64,000 nt of DNA from positions 1 to 64,000 of the forward strand of contig JARYMM010000014.1 of assembly GCA_029907105.1 (NCBI GenBank), in the 5' to 3' direction. Under the pieces are notes generated by a model. It made no database searches, was not told the DNA's origin, and saw only the letters and a list, made by a program, of their open reading frames with translations. Shown in pieces: positions 22,469 through 30,840 of this stretch. How positions within the stretch are numbered: position 1 is the first letter of the stretch; each line of letters starts with the position of its first letter. The stretch is from Anaerolineae bacterium (lineage in GTDB: Bacteria; Chloroflexota; Anaerolineae; UBA3071). Both the position numbers and the translations under genes were made by a program.

Positions 22469-23233
22469 TCAGTCGCCGCCGAAAAGACGCACCTGCAAGT
22501 CGTAGCGGTCGCCTCGCCAGAGCGAATGCAGATGCTCCACGGGCGTGTCGTTCTGGTCATAGCTTGTACGCTCGATGACGAAGACCGGGTCCCCCTCCGC
22601 AATCTCCAAAAGCTCCGCCTCCTCCAGGGTAACTCCTCGCGTGCGGATCACCTGGTCAGCGGTCTTGAGTTCAATGCCGTAGCCGTTCTTCAAGGCATAA
22701 TAGAGCGAACTGGTCAGGTCATATGTGCCCAGGCCAGGGGTCATGTGACAGGGGATGTAGGCCCACTGCAGGCTGATCGCCTCGCCGTTGGCCAGGCGGA
22801 GGCGGTATATCTCCCATACCTGGTCATCGGCTGAGAGGCGGAGCTCACGCTGAACGTGAGGGCGAGGAATCAGACACCCCACACTGAGGACCCGGGTGCT
22901 TGGGGTCCAGCCGCGGGCTTTCATGTCTTCTGTGGTGGAACAGAGCCGCGTCAGGTCGAGTTGCACACGCCGCCGGCGCAGGAAGGTCCCCCGTCCTCTT
23001 TCGCGATAGATCAGCCCTTCTCGCTCCAGGACCTGCAAGGCATGGCGCACCGTCCCCCGTGTGACGTCGTAGACCTCACACAGTTCGGCTTCCGAAGGGA
23101 GGACGATCTCGCCCTGTTCGGAATCCACCCCCGCATCCTCGATCATCTCACGCAGGATTTGGGCGATCTGGTAATAATAGGGGATGGGCACATCCTTGTT
23201 GATCTTTCGCGTGGCCAAGCGGGTGTCAAGCAT
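22469..23233 (-). CDS. GntR-family regulator, HutC/UTRA subfamily
   Basis: YYQIAQILREMIED...LPSEAELCEVYDVTRGTVRHALQVLEREGLIYRERGRGTFL then UTRA-like domain. Confidence 0.93.
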   Translation of the reverse strand: MLDTRLATRKINKDVPIPYYYQIAQILREMIEDAGVDSEQGEIVLPSEAELCEVYDVTRGTVRHALQVLEREGLIYRERGRGTFLRRRRVQLDLTRLCSTTEDMKARGWTPSTRVLSVGCLIPRPHVQRELRLSADDQVWEIYRLRLANGEAISLQWAYIPCHMTPGLGTYDLTSSLYYALKNGYGIELKTADQVIRTRGVTLEEAELLEIAEGDPVFVIERTSYDQNDTPVEHLHSLWRGDRYDLQVRLFGGD

Positions 23234-23250
23234 GACATCACCTGTATGCC

Positions 23251-23270
23251 TGTATAGACGTGTAAACAAG
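23251..23270. promoter_or_regulatory. Candidate GntR/HutC operator upstream of gntR
   Basis: tgtatagacgtgtaaacaag; GTATAGAC resembles the HutC-type operator consensus yGTMTAKACNy. Confidence 0.45.
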
Positions 23271-23403
23271 TAATCAAGCCTGCCGCACAGCTATTATAGC
23301 ATATCCCCTCAGATTTGTCAAAGTCGCCCCAGGAGCTTTATTCACCGTGATTTGTGCGCCTTTAGAGGCCTGAGCCCCCGCCGAAAACCCGCCTATGACG
23401 GGC

Positions 23404-23454
23404 TTGACAAAGGATACCATCTATGCTATCATATAGTTGTTCACTTGTATGAAC
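23404..23454 (+). promoter_or_regulatory. Promoter plus putative operator of the RLP operon
   Basis: TTGACA (23404-23409)-N17-TATCAT (23427-23432), followed by inverted repeat GTTCA-N6-TGAAC (23439-23454). Confidence 0.6.
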
Positions 23455-23547
23455 AGGTGATCATGTTGCAAGGATGAGGCCTCTTGCGACAATCATGGAG
23501 TTCCGCCCCTGCGGCGTGGCGATCTTCCAAACAAGGAGAGGACAACT

Positions 23548-24891
23548 ATGAAACAGCTTTTCGATCCCCATATGTTCAACTACACCTGGGAAAGCCTCGA
23601 CCACGACCAGTACGTCGTAGCCACCTACTACATCGAAGATGTGGTGGAGGACAGCGACTTCATTGACCACTTCGGCCAGGTGCAGCGGCTGGCCCTGGAA
23701 GGCTCCACCGCCACCTGGGTGGAGGTGAGCGAGGAGACCCCCGAGCTTCGTGAACGCCTCACCAGCAAGGTGCTGGGGTACTTCGAAGTTCCAGCACCCA
23801 AAGGGAGCAAGAAGGCCGTCATCCAGTTGGGCTTTCCCATCGGGGCCTGGGATGTCAACGTCAACGTCCCGATGATGCTGCTGTCCATTTCCGGAAACTG
23901 CTTCGCCTTCCCCACCCACATGCGCCTGTTGGATCTTTACATCCCCAAGAAGGTCGCCGATGAGTTCCAGGGGCCCAAGTTCGGCATCAAAGGCATCCGC
24001 GAGATGCTGGGGGTGCATGATCGCCCGCTGGTCTTGCAGATCATCAAGCCCAAGATGGGCATGACGCCCGCAGAGACGGCCAACCAGGTCTACCAGAGCG
24101 CACTGGGCGGCGCCGACCTGGTCAAAGACGACGAAATGTGCAGCGAGCTCTCCAACTGCCCCTTCGACGCCCGCCTGGAGGCCGTGCTGAAGGCGCTGGA
24201 GCGGGCGGAGAAGGAGACAGGGCAGAAGACCCTGTACATGGTCAGTATCACGGACGAAGTAGACCGCATCAACGAGAAGGCCCGCCGGGCGGTGCGCAAC
24301 GGGGCCACGGGCCTCCTGTTGGCCTATTCCGCCGGCCCTTCCGCGCTACGTGTGCTGGCCGAAGACCCGCAATGCCAGGCCCCCATCCTGCTCCACGTCT
24401 CGCACATGCTGGCCTTGCTGCCCCGGATCAGCTTCCCGGTGCTTTCCAAAATCTGCCGCCTCTGTGGAGCCGACATGATGCTTTCGCCTTCCATCTGGTC
24501 GAGCATCCCGGTGGTCTCCCCGGAGGAGTGCTACCGCAACGCCCAGGTCATGCTGGCTCCCTTCTACCACATCAAACAGACCTGGCCGATGCCGGCGGCG
24601 GGCATGTATCCGGGCCTGGTGCCCGTGCTGCTGGAAGAGTACGGCACAGATATCATCATCCCGGCAGGGGGCGGCATGTTGGGGCACCCCATGGGCTACA
24701 CGGCAGGGGCGAGAGCCTGGCGGCAGGCCATTGATGCGGCCATGGCCGGCATCCCGCTGCCGGAAGCGGCCAAAGAGAAGGCGGAACTGCGCGTCGCCCT
24801 GGAGACGTGGGGCCTGCGCCGGCGGCCCGTCACCCGCTGGGGCTATTTCGGAAAGGAGTTCCATCCCGCTTTCGCGGCGAAGAACATCTAG
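23548..24891 (+). CDS. RuBisCO-like protein (form IV / RLP)
   Basis: KPKMGMTP, GGADLVKDDEMCSELSNCPFDARLEAV, IIIPAGGGMLGHPMGYTAGARAWRQA; no loop-6 GKLEG equivalent. Confidence 0.88.
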   Translation: MKQLFDPHMFNYTWESLDHDQYVVATYYIEDVVEDSDFIDHFGQVQRLALEGSTATWVEVSEETPELRERLTSKVLGYFEVPAPKGSKKAVIQLGFPIGAWDVNVNVPMMLLSISGNCFAFPTHMRLLDLYIPKKVADEFQGPKFGIKGIREMLGVHDRPLVLQIIKPKMGMTPAETANQVYQSALGGADLVKDDEMCSELSNCPFDARLEAVLKALERAEKETGQKTLYMVSITDEVDRINEKARRAVRNGATGLLLAYSAGPSALRVLAEDPQCQAPILLHVSHMLALLPRISFPVLSKICRLCGADMMLSPSIWSSIPVVSPEECYRNAQVMLAPFYHIKQTWPMPAAGMYPGLVPVLLEEYGTDIIIPAGGGMLGHPMGYTAGARAWRQAIDAAMAGIPLPEAAKEKAELRVALETWGLRRRPVTRWGYFGKEFHPAFAAKNI

Positions 24892-24911
24892 CGACGGAGG
24901 AGAAGCATCGA

Positions 24912-25925
24912 ATGACGCAAGCTGACACGAGCCTCTCGCCCGGCACTGAGGCCGCAGAACTGCCCGACCCTGAGCGGCTGCTGCACATGTATCGCACGAT
25001 GGTCCTGATCCGGCGGCACGAGGAGCGGGTCAACGAGCTCTACCTGCAGGGCAAAATACCCTCCACGCTGCACCTGTATATCGGGCAGGAGGCGGTGGCC
25101 ACGGGGGTCTGTGCCAACCTGCGCCCGGACGACACCGTGCTGAGCACCCACCGCCCACACGGGCACGCCCTGGCCAAGGGGATGGAACCGCGCAAACTGA
25201 TCGCCGAGCTCTTCGCCAGGGCCACCGGCTGCTGCCGGGCCAAGGGCGGCTCCATGCACGTGGGCGACGTGAGCGTGGGCATGTTGCCGGCCATCGCCAT
25301 CGTGGGCGCTAACGTGCCCATCGCCGCCGGGGTGGCTCTGGCCGCCAAGATGCAGAAGACGGACAGGGTCGCCGTCTGCTTCTTCGGCGACGGCGCGGCC
25401 AATGAGGGGGCCTGGCACGAAGGGCTTAACGTCGCCGCCATCTGGGACCTGCCGGTCATCTTCGTCTGCGAGAACAACCTCTACGCCGCCTCCACCCCCG
25501 TCTCGCTGGCCTTCAAGATCGAGAACATCGCCGACCGCGCCGCCGGCTATGGGATGCCGGGGGTCGTGGTGGATGGCAACGACGTTCTGGCCGTCTACCG
25601 GGCCAGCCGGCAGGCCATCGAGCGGGCGCGGCGGGGGGGCGGCCCCACCCTCATCGAGTGCAAGACCTACCGGCTGTGCGGCCATTCCCGCTCCGACCCT
25701 CGCACCTACCGTTCGCGGGAAGAGGAAGCGGAGTGGCAGAAGCGGGACCCCATCCCTCGCTTCCGCCAGTGGCTGCTGGCGGAGCAGAGGTTCACCGCCG
25801 AGCAGTTGGACAAGGTGGATCAGGAAGTGGAGGAGACCATTGAAGAAGCCATCGCCATAGCCTCCTCCAGCCCCGAGCCCCAGGTGGCAGAGCTTTACAC
25901 GGGTGTTTTCAAGGACCTGTCCTGA
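24912..25925 (+). CDS. TPP-dependent 2-oxoacid/acetoin dehydrogenase E1 alpha subunit
   Basis: MYRTMVLIRRHEERVNELYLQGKIPSTLHLYIGQEAVATGV...GGSMHVGDVSVG...FFGDGAANEGAWHEGLNVAAIWDLPVIFVCENNLYA. Confidence 0.92.
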   Translation: MTQADTSLSPGTEAAELPDPERLLHMYRTMVLIRRHEERVNELYLQGKIPSTLHLYIGQEAVATGVCANLRPDDTVLSTHRPHGHALAKGMEPRKLIAELFARATGCCRAKGGSMHVGDVSVGMLPAIAIVGANVPIAAGVALAAKMQKTDRVAVCFFGDGAANEGAWHEGLNVAAIWDLPVIFVCENNLYAASTPVSLAFKIENIADRAAGYGMPGVVVDGNDVLAVYRASRQAIERARRGGGPTLIECKTYRLCGHSRSDPRTYRSREEEAEWQKRDPIPRFRQWLLAEQRFTAEQLDKVDQEVEETIEEAIAIASSSPEPQVAELYTGVFKDLS

Positions 25926-25946
25926 GCATAAGCGAAGGAGTGAGCC

Positions 25947-26960
25947 ATGGCCAGGATGAGCATTGCCGAGGCCCTGCGGCAGGCCATTCGGGAAGAGATG
26001 CGCCGCGATGAACGGGTCTTCTGCATCGGCGAGGACATCGGCATTGAAGGCGGCTTCGGCGGCGCGTTCACGGTGACATTGGGGTTGTCGGACGAATTCG
26101 GGCACGAGCGCATTCTGGATACCCCGGTTTCGGAAACGGCCATCGCCGGCGTGGCCATCGGCGCAGCCCTGGCCGGCATGCGGCCCATCGCCGACGTGCA
26201 GTATGGCGATTTCCTCTTCTGCATGATGGACCAACTGGCCAACCAGGCCGCCAAACTGCGCTACATGTCCGGCGGCCAGGTCTCCGTCCCTCTGGTCATG
26301 CGCGCGCCGGTAGGGGCGACGGCGCGGGGCGCCCAACACGCCCAGAGCCTGGAAGCCTTTTTCTGCCACATCCCCGGCCTCAAAGTCGTCGCCCCGGCCA
26401 CCGCCTACGATGCCAAGGGGTTGCTCAAGAGCGCCGTGCGCGACGACAACCCGGTCATCGTCTTCGAGCACAAGCTGCTTTACGGCTCCAAGGGCCCCCG
26501 CTCCGAACGAGGGGCTCTCAGCCCCATCGGGGAGGTGCCCGAGGAAGAGTACCTGGTGCCCATCGGCCAGGGCATTGTGCGCCGCGAGGGCAAAGACGTC
26601 ACCATCGTGGCCAAGCTGCTGATGATGTACCGCGCCCTGGCCGCAGCGGATATCCTGGCCGAGCAGGGGATCGAGGCCGAGGTGATTGATCCGCGCACCC
26701 TGGTGCCGCTGGACAAGGAGCTGATCCTGGCTTCCGTGCGCAAGACGGGGCGGCTGGTCATCGCCGAGGAGGACAACCTGACCGGCGGCTGGGCGGCGGA
26801 GATCGCCGCCATCGTGGCCGACGAGGCCTTCATCTGGCTGGATGCGCCCATCAAGCGGGTGTCGGCGCCGGACGTGCCGCCGCCTTTCGCCCCGCTGCTG
26901 GAGCGCGAGTACGTGCCCAACGAGGAGAAGATCGTGGCCGCCGTGCTGTCGTTGTTCTGA
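25947..26960 (+). CDS. TPP-dependent 2-oxoacid dehydrogenase E1 beta subunit
   Basis: AEALRQAIREEMRRDERVFCIGEDIG...RILDTPVSETAIAGVAIGAAL...VIDPRTLVPLDKE. Confidence 0.93.
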   Translation: MARMSIAEALRQAIREEMRRDERVFCIGEDIGIEGGFGGAFTVTLGLSDEFGHERILDTPVSETAIAGVAIGAALAGMRPIADVQYGDFLFCMMDQLANQAAKLRYMSGGQVSVPLVMRAPVGATARGAQHAQSLEAFFCHIPGLKVVAPATAYDAKGLLKSAVRDDNPVIVFEHKLLYGSKGPRSERGALSPIGEVPEEEYLVPIGQGIVRREGKDVTIVAKLLMMYRALAAADILAEQGIEAEVIDPRTLVPLDKELILASVRKTGRLVIAEEDNLTGGWAAEIAAIVADEAFIWLDAPIKRVSAPDVPPPFAPLLEREYVPNEEKIVAAVLSLF

Positions 26961-27013
26961 GCGTAAGCGAAGGGCTTGTGCTGAGCGCAAGCGAAGGAAC
27001 TGGGAGAAGCGCT

Positions 27014-28354
27014 ATGGCTGTGGATATCATCGTGCCGCCGCTGAGCCAGACCATGGACAGTGTGCTCCTGGTGGAATGGCTGAAGGCTGTGGGAGACGAG
27101 GTGGTCAAGGGCGAGCCGCTGTTCGTCATCGAGACGGACAAGGCTCATCTGGAGATCGAGGCGCCGGCCAGCGGTATCCTGCAAGAGGTGCTCGCCCAAG
27201 CGGGGAGCGAGGTCGCCGTGCGCTCAACCATCGGCGTGATCGCCTCAGCGGACGAGGCCAGGCCGGTAAGCCCGCGCCCTGAGCCGGCTCCGGAAGCGGC
27301 CCGGCCGGCGAGCAGGGCGGCAACGGCTGCTCGCCATCCGGCCGCCACAGGTCCCGGCGGACAACTGCTGCCAGCAGAGCGCCAGCAGCGCATCTTCGCC
27401 AGCCCTCGGGCACGGCGACTGGCGCAGCAGGAAGGCGTCCCTCTGGACGAGGTGCAGGCGACCGGCCCCCAGCAGATGATCGTCGAGCGGGACATCCGGG
27501 CCTATCTGGCGCAGCGGAAGGCCGTCCCCAAGGCCACGCCTGTAGCCCGCCGTGTGGCCGAGGCGGCGGGGCTCGATCTGGCCACCCTGGCTCCACTTCC
27601 CGCCGCACGCATCACCCGCGCCGATGTGGAGGCCGCCTTGGCGGCGCGAGAAGCCGCGGCCCCGGCAGGGGTGCAGTGGGTTGACCTGTCGCCGACCCGC
27701 CGCACGATCGCCTGCCGCATGGCCGAAAGCCAGCAGGCCGCCGCAGAAGTCACCCTGACTCGCCAGGCGGATGCCACGGAGTTGGTGCGCTTGCGAGAAC
27801 AAATCCTGGCCGAATTGTCGGAGGAAGACACGCGGCCGACCTACACCGACTTCCTTGTCCTCATCGTCGCCCGGCAACTGAAGCGCCACCCCCACCTGAA
27901 TGCCATCACCGACGGCGAACGTATCGGGCTGAGCGAGGAGGTGCACGTGGCGGTGGCCGTGGACACCGAACGGGGGCTGATGGCTCCCGTGTTGCGCAAC
28001 GCCGACAAGAAAGGCCTGCTGCAACTGGCCCGGGAGCGGGCAGAGCTGGTCAGGCGGGCCCTCGATGGCATCATCACGCCGGAAGAGCTCAGCGGGGGAA
28101 CCTTCACCATCACCAACCTGGGCAGCCTGGGCGTGGATGCTTTCACGCCCATCATCAACCCACCGCAGGCGGCCATCCTGGGCGTGGGCCGCATCTGCCC
28201 CGCGCCGGCAGTGCACGAGGGCCAGCTCTGCATACGGCAGTTGATGCACCTCTCGCTGACCTTCGACCACCGCGTCGTGGACGGCGCTCCCGCCGCCCGT
28301 TTCCTGGGAGACGTCGTTCAGTGGATCGAGAAGCCCCACCTGATCTGGCTGTAG
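27014..28354 (+). CDS. Dihydrolipoamide acyltransferase (E2)
   Basis: Lipoyl site IETDKAHLEIEAPASG; binding domain ASPRARRLAQQEGVPLDEVQATGP; catalytic LTFDHRVVDGAPAARFL. Confidence 0.92.
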   Translation: MAVDIIVPPLSQTMDSVLLVEWLKAVGDEVVKGEPLFVIETDKAHLEIEAPASGILQEVLAQAGSEVAVRSTIGVIASADEARPVSPRPEPAPEAARPASRAATAARHPAATGPGGQLLPAERQQRIFASPRARRLAQQEGVPLDEVQATGPQQMIVERDIRAYLAQRKAVPKATPVARRVAEAAGLDLATLAPLPAARITRADVEAALAAREAAAPAGVQWVDLSPTRRTIACRMAESQQAAAEVTLTRQADATELVRLREQILAELSEEDTRPTYTDFLVLIVARQLKRHPHLNAITDGERIGLSEEVHVAVAVDTERGLMAPVLRNADKKGLLQLARERAELVRRALDGIITPEELSGGTFTITNLGSLGVDAFTPIINPPQAAILGVGRICPAPAVHEGQLCIRQLMHLSLTFDHRVVDGAPAARFLGDVVQWIEKPHLIWL

Positions 28355-28378
28355 CTTCTTGGGAAGGATGCCAAGGCC

Positions 28379-29149
28379 ATGATTGTGGATAGTCACATGC
28401 ATCTGGGGATGTCCGCCGTCACTCCATGTGTGGATCCCTCGATTGAGGCGGTGCTGGCCCAGATGGATCACCTGGGCATTGATGTGTCCATCTCTGTAGG
28501 AGGTTCATCCCAGATATTCGGACGCCCCGAAGCAGGCTTTGAGACAGCGCTGGAGGCATACCGCCTGTCTGGAGGGCGAATCCTGAGCTGTGCGTATTTC
28601 AACCCTCACTATGCCGAGGAAGATGTGGAGCGGGCGAGACGCCAACTGGAACATGAAGCCTTCGTCGGCATCAAGATCGTGGGCTCGCTGACGGAATGTT
28701 ACGCCGACGACGAACGTTGGCATCCTGCCTGGCGCCTGGCCTCGGAATGGGGTGTGCCGCTGGTGGTGCATTCCTGGTGGGTGTCCGATTACAATCCGCG
28801 TCAGCGCTACCATACGCCAGACCAGTTTGAGCGCTACGTCCGGGCCTATCCTGAGGTCAACATGATCCTGGGCCATGCCGGGGGACGCTATGAGGGGCAT
28901 CGGGCGGCGGCGAAACTGGCCCGCAGCTATCCGAACGTGTACATGGATCTGTCGGGAGATAGCTACTCCTTCGGCCTGGTGGAGTGGCTCGTCGAACAAG
29001 CGGGGGCGGACCGTATCCTGTTTGGCAGCGATCTCTTCATGATAGACGCCCGCACCGTGATGGGCCGTGTATTGGACGCCGACATCTCGCTGGAAGCGAA
29101 GAGGCTGATCCTCGGCGAGAACGCGGTGCGTCTGTTCAGGTTGATGTAG
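28379..29149 (+). CDS. Amidohydrolase-2 family (TIM-barrel metal-dependent hydrolase)
   Basis: IVDSHMHLGMSAVTPCVD...NMILGHAGGRYEGHRAAAKLARSYPNVYMDLSG...RILFGSDLFMID. Confidence 0.85.
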   Translation: MIVDSHMHLGMSAVTPCVDPSIEAVLAQMDHLGIDVSISVGGSSQIFGRPEAGFETALEAYRLSGGRILSCAYFNPHYAEEDVERARRQLEHEAFVGIKIVGSLTECYADDERWHPAWRLASEWGVPLVVHSWWVSDYNPRQRYHTPDQFERYVRAYPEVNMILGHAGGRYEGHRAAAKLARSYPNVYMDLSGDSYSFGLVEWLVEQAGADRILFGSDLFMIDARTVMGRVLDADISLEAKRLILGENAVRLFRLM

Positions 29150-29189
29150 GGCAAATCCCCAGATTTGCCCTACATTTTCGGAGGGAGAC

Positions 29190-30029
29190 ATGATGAGCGA
29201 GAAGTATGTGTCACCGGATGCCCAGGCCCGTGTGGAGCGCCTGGTGGCTGAATACCGTGAGCAGAAAAAAGCGCTGAGGTTCCTGGACAGCAATCTCTGG
29301 GTAGGCAGACCCATGCAACCGGGGTTCTGCCTCAGATGGGACCTCGAGGCCTTGCTGGGTTACATGGACCGCTATGCCATAGAAGGCGGCATCGTGACCC
29401 ACAGCGCAGCGGCCATGGAGGACCCTTACGCAACGAACGAGGAACTGCTCGATTGGATCGCCGACCAGGAGCGGTTGTGGGGCGGTCTGGTGGTCACCTC
29501 CGAGCTCCCACCCGGATACAGCACCTGGGGGGACTATCTCGACCGGGCAATCTCCAGAAAGGCACGCCTGGTGCGACTCTTTCCAGCATCGCATCGCTTT
29601 TCGCTAGAACGCTGGTGCAGCGGCGCTCTGCTGGACGCGCTGCACGAGCGGCGCATGTTGCTCGCCGTCTGGCACATCGAGACGGGATGGAATGCGATCA
29701 AGATGCTTTGTGATACCTATCCGGATCTTCCCATCCTGGTCGAGGGAAGGCCACAGAAGATCGTCTACCACAATCGTTTCTTCTACCCCCTCCTGGAACG
29801 ATATCCGAACCTGCACCTGGAGCTGCACAACCTGAACGTGTATCTGGGCATCGAGGACATGGTCGGGCGGTTCGGCGCTGAACATCTGGTCTTTGGTTCC
29901 TGCCTGCCCTTCAACGATCCCAACACCGCGCAGATGATGGTGACGGCAGCGCGCATCGGTGACTCGGCCAAGAGGCAGATCGCCCACGGCAACCTTCAGA
30001 ATCTGCTGGACGGGGTAATGGTGCCATGA
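29190..30029 (+). CDS. Amidohydrolase-2-like protein lacking the N-terminal HxH metal ligands
   Basis: FLDSNLWVGRPMQPGF in the HxH position; YPDLPILVEGRP; YPNLHLELHNLN; AEHLVFGSCLPFNDP. Confidence 0.65.
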   Translation: MMSEKYVSPDAQARVERLVAEYREQKKALRFLDSNLWVGRPMQPGFCLRWDLEALLGYMDRYAIEGGIVTHSAAAMEDPYATNEELLDWIADQERLWGGLVVTSELPPGYSTWGDYLDRAISRKARLVRLFPASHRFSLERWCSGALLDALHERRMLLAVWHIETGWNAIKMLCDTYPDLPILVEGRPQKIVYHNRFFYPLLERYPNLHLELHNLNVYLGIEDMVGRFGAEHLVFGSCLPFNDPNTAQMMVTAARIGDSAKRQIAHGNLQNLLDGVMVP

Positions 30030-30796
30030 TCGTTGACAGCCACATCCATTTGGGCATGGGCGTATCCGCTCCCTGCGTCGACTCATCCGTCGAGGCCGTG
30101 CTGTCCCTTATGGACTACTTGAACGTTGATCTCTCGATCTCCACAGGTTTTCCTCTGATGTTTGGGCGTATGGACGAGGGATACGACAAGGCCGTGGCTG
30201 CCTACCAAAGCTCAGGAGGACGGATCCTGAGTTGCGCCTTCTACAACCCACACTACCCCCAGGAGGACCTGGAGTGGGTCAGGCGCTGTCTCGATCACGA
30301 GGCCTTCGTGGGCATCAAGATCCATCCACCGCTGGTGGAATGTTACGGCCACGACGAGCGCTGGGAGCCCATCTGGCGGCTGGCATCCGAGCTGGGCGTA
30401 CCCATCGTCACCCATTCATGGTGGGTCTCCGATTACAATCCCGTCCAGCGCTATGCAACGCCCGACCAGTTCGAGGGGTACGTGCGGGCTTTCCCAGACG
30501 TGAACCTGATCCTGGGACACGCCGGCGGGCGCTACGAGGGACACCGCGCCGCAGCCAGGCTGGCCCGCAGCTATCCGAACGTGTACATGGACTTATCAGG
30601 AGACAGCTATTCCTTCGGGCTCGTGGAATGGCTCGTCGGGCAGGTGGGTGCAGAGCGGATACTGTTCGGCAGCGATCTCACCATGATAGATGGGCGCACC
30701 ACGATGGGACGGGTGCTCGACGCGGACGTCTCGGCCGCGGCGAAAGCGCTCATCCTGGGGGAGAACGCGGGTCGCGTGTTTGGCCTGGAGCATTGA
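30026..30796 (+). CDS. Amidohydrolase-2 family, close paralog of 28379-29149
   Basis: IVDSHIHLGMGVSAPCVDSSVEAVLSLMDYLNVD...NLILGHAGGRYEGHRAAARLARSYPNVYMDLSGDSYSFGLVEWLV. Confidence 0.85.
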   Translation: MIVDSHIHLGMGVSAPCVDSSVEAVLSLMDYLNVDLSISTGFPLMFGRMDEGYDKAVAAYQSSGGRILSCAFYNPHYPQEDLEWVRRCLDHEAFVGIKIHPPLVECYGHDERWEPIWRLASELGVPIVTHSWWVSDYNPVQRYATPDQFEGYVRAFPDVNLILGHAGGRYEGHRAAARLARSYPNVYMDLSGDSYSFGLVEWLVGQVGAERILFGSDLTMIDGRTTMGRVLDADVSAAAKALILGENAGRVFGLEH

Positions 30797-30840
30797 ACCG
30801 GGCTTGCCGGTCACTCATGGCTGGAGGAGGTCGAGGTAAC

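Noticed and set aside
22160-22834. Plus-strand ORFs 22165-22578 and 22445-22834
   Set aside because: Cover a terminator and the antisense of the GntR gene; no conserved motifs.
29146-29173. Inverted repeat GTAGGGCAAATC-CCCA-GATTTGCCCTAC as an operon-splitting terminator
   Set aside because: Stable stem overlapping the stop codon but no T tract; more likely a dispersed palindrome or mRNA stabiliser.
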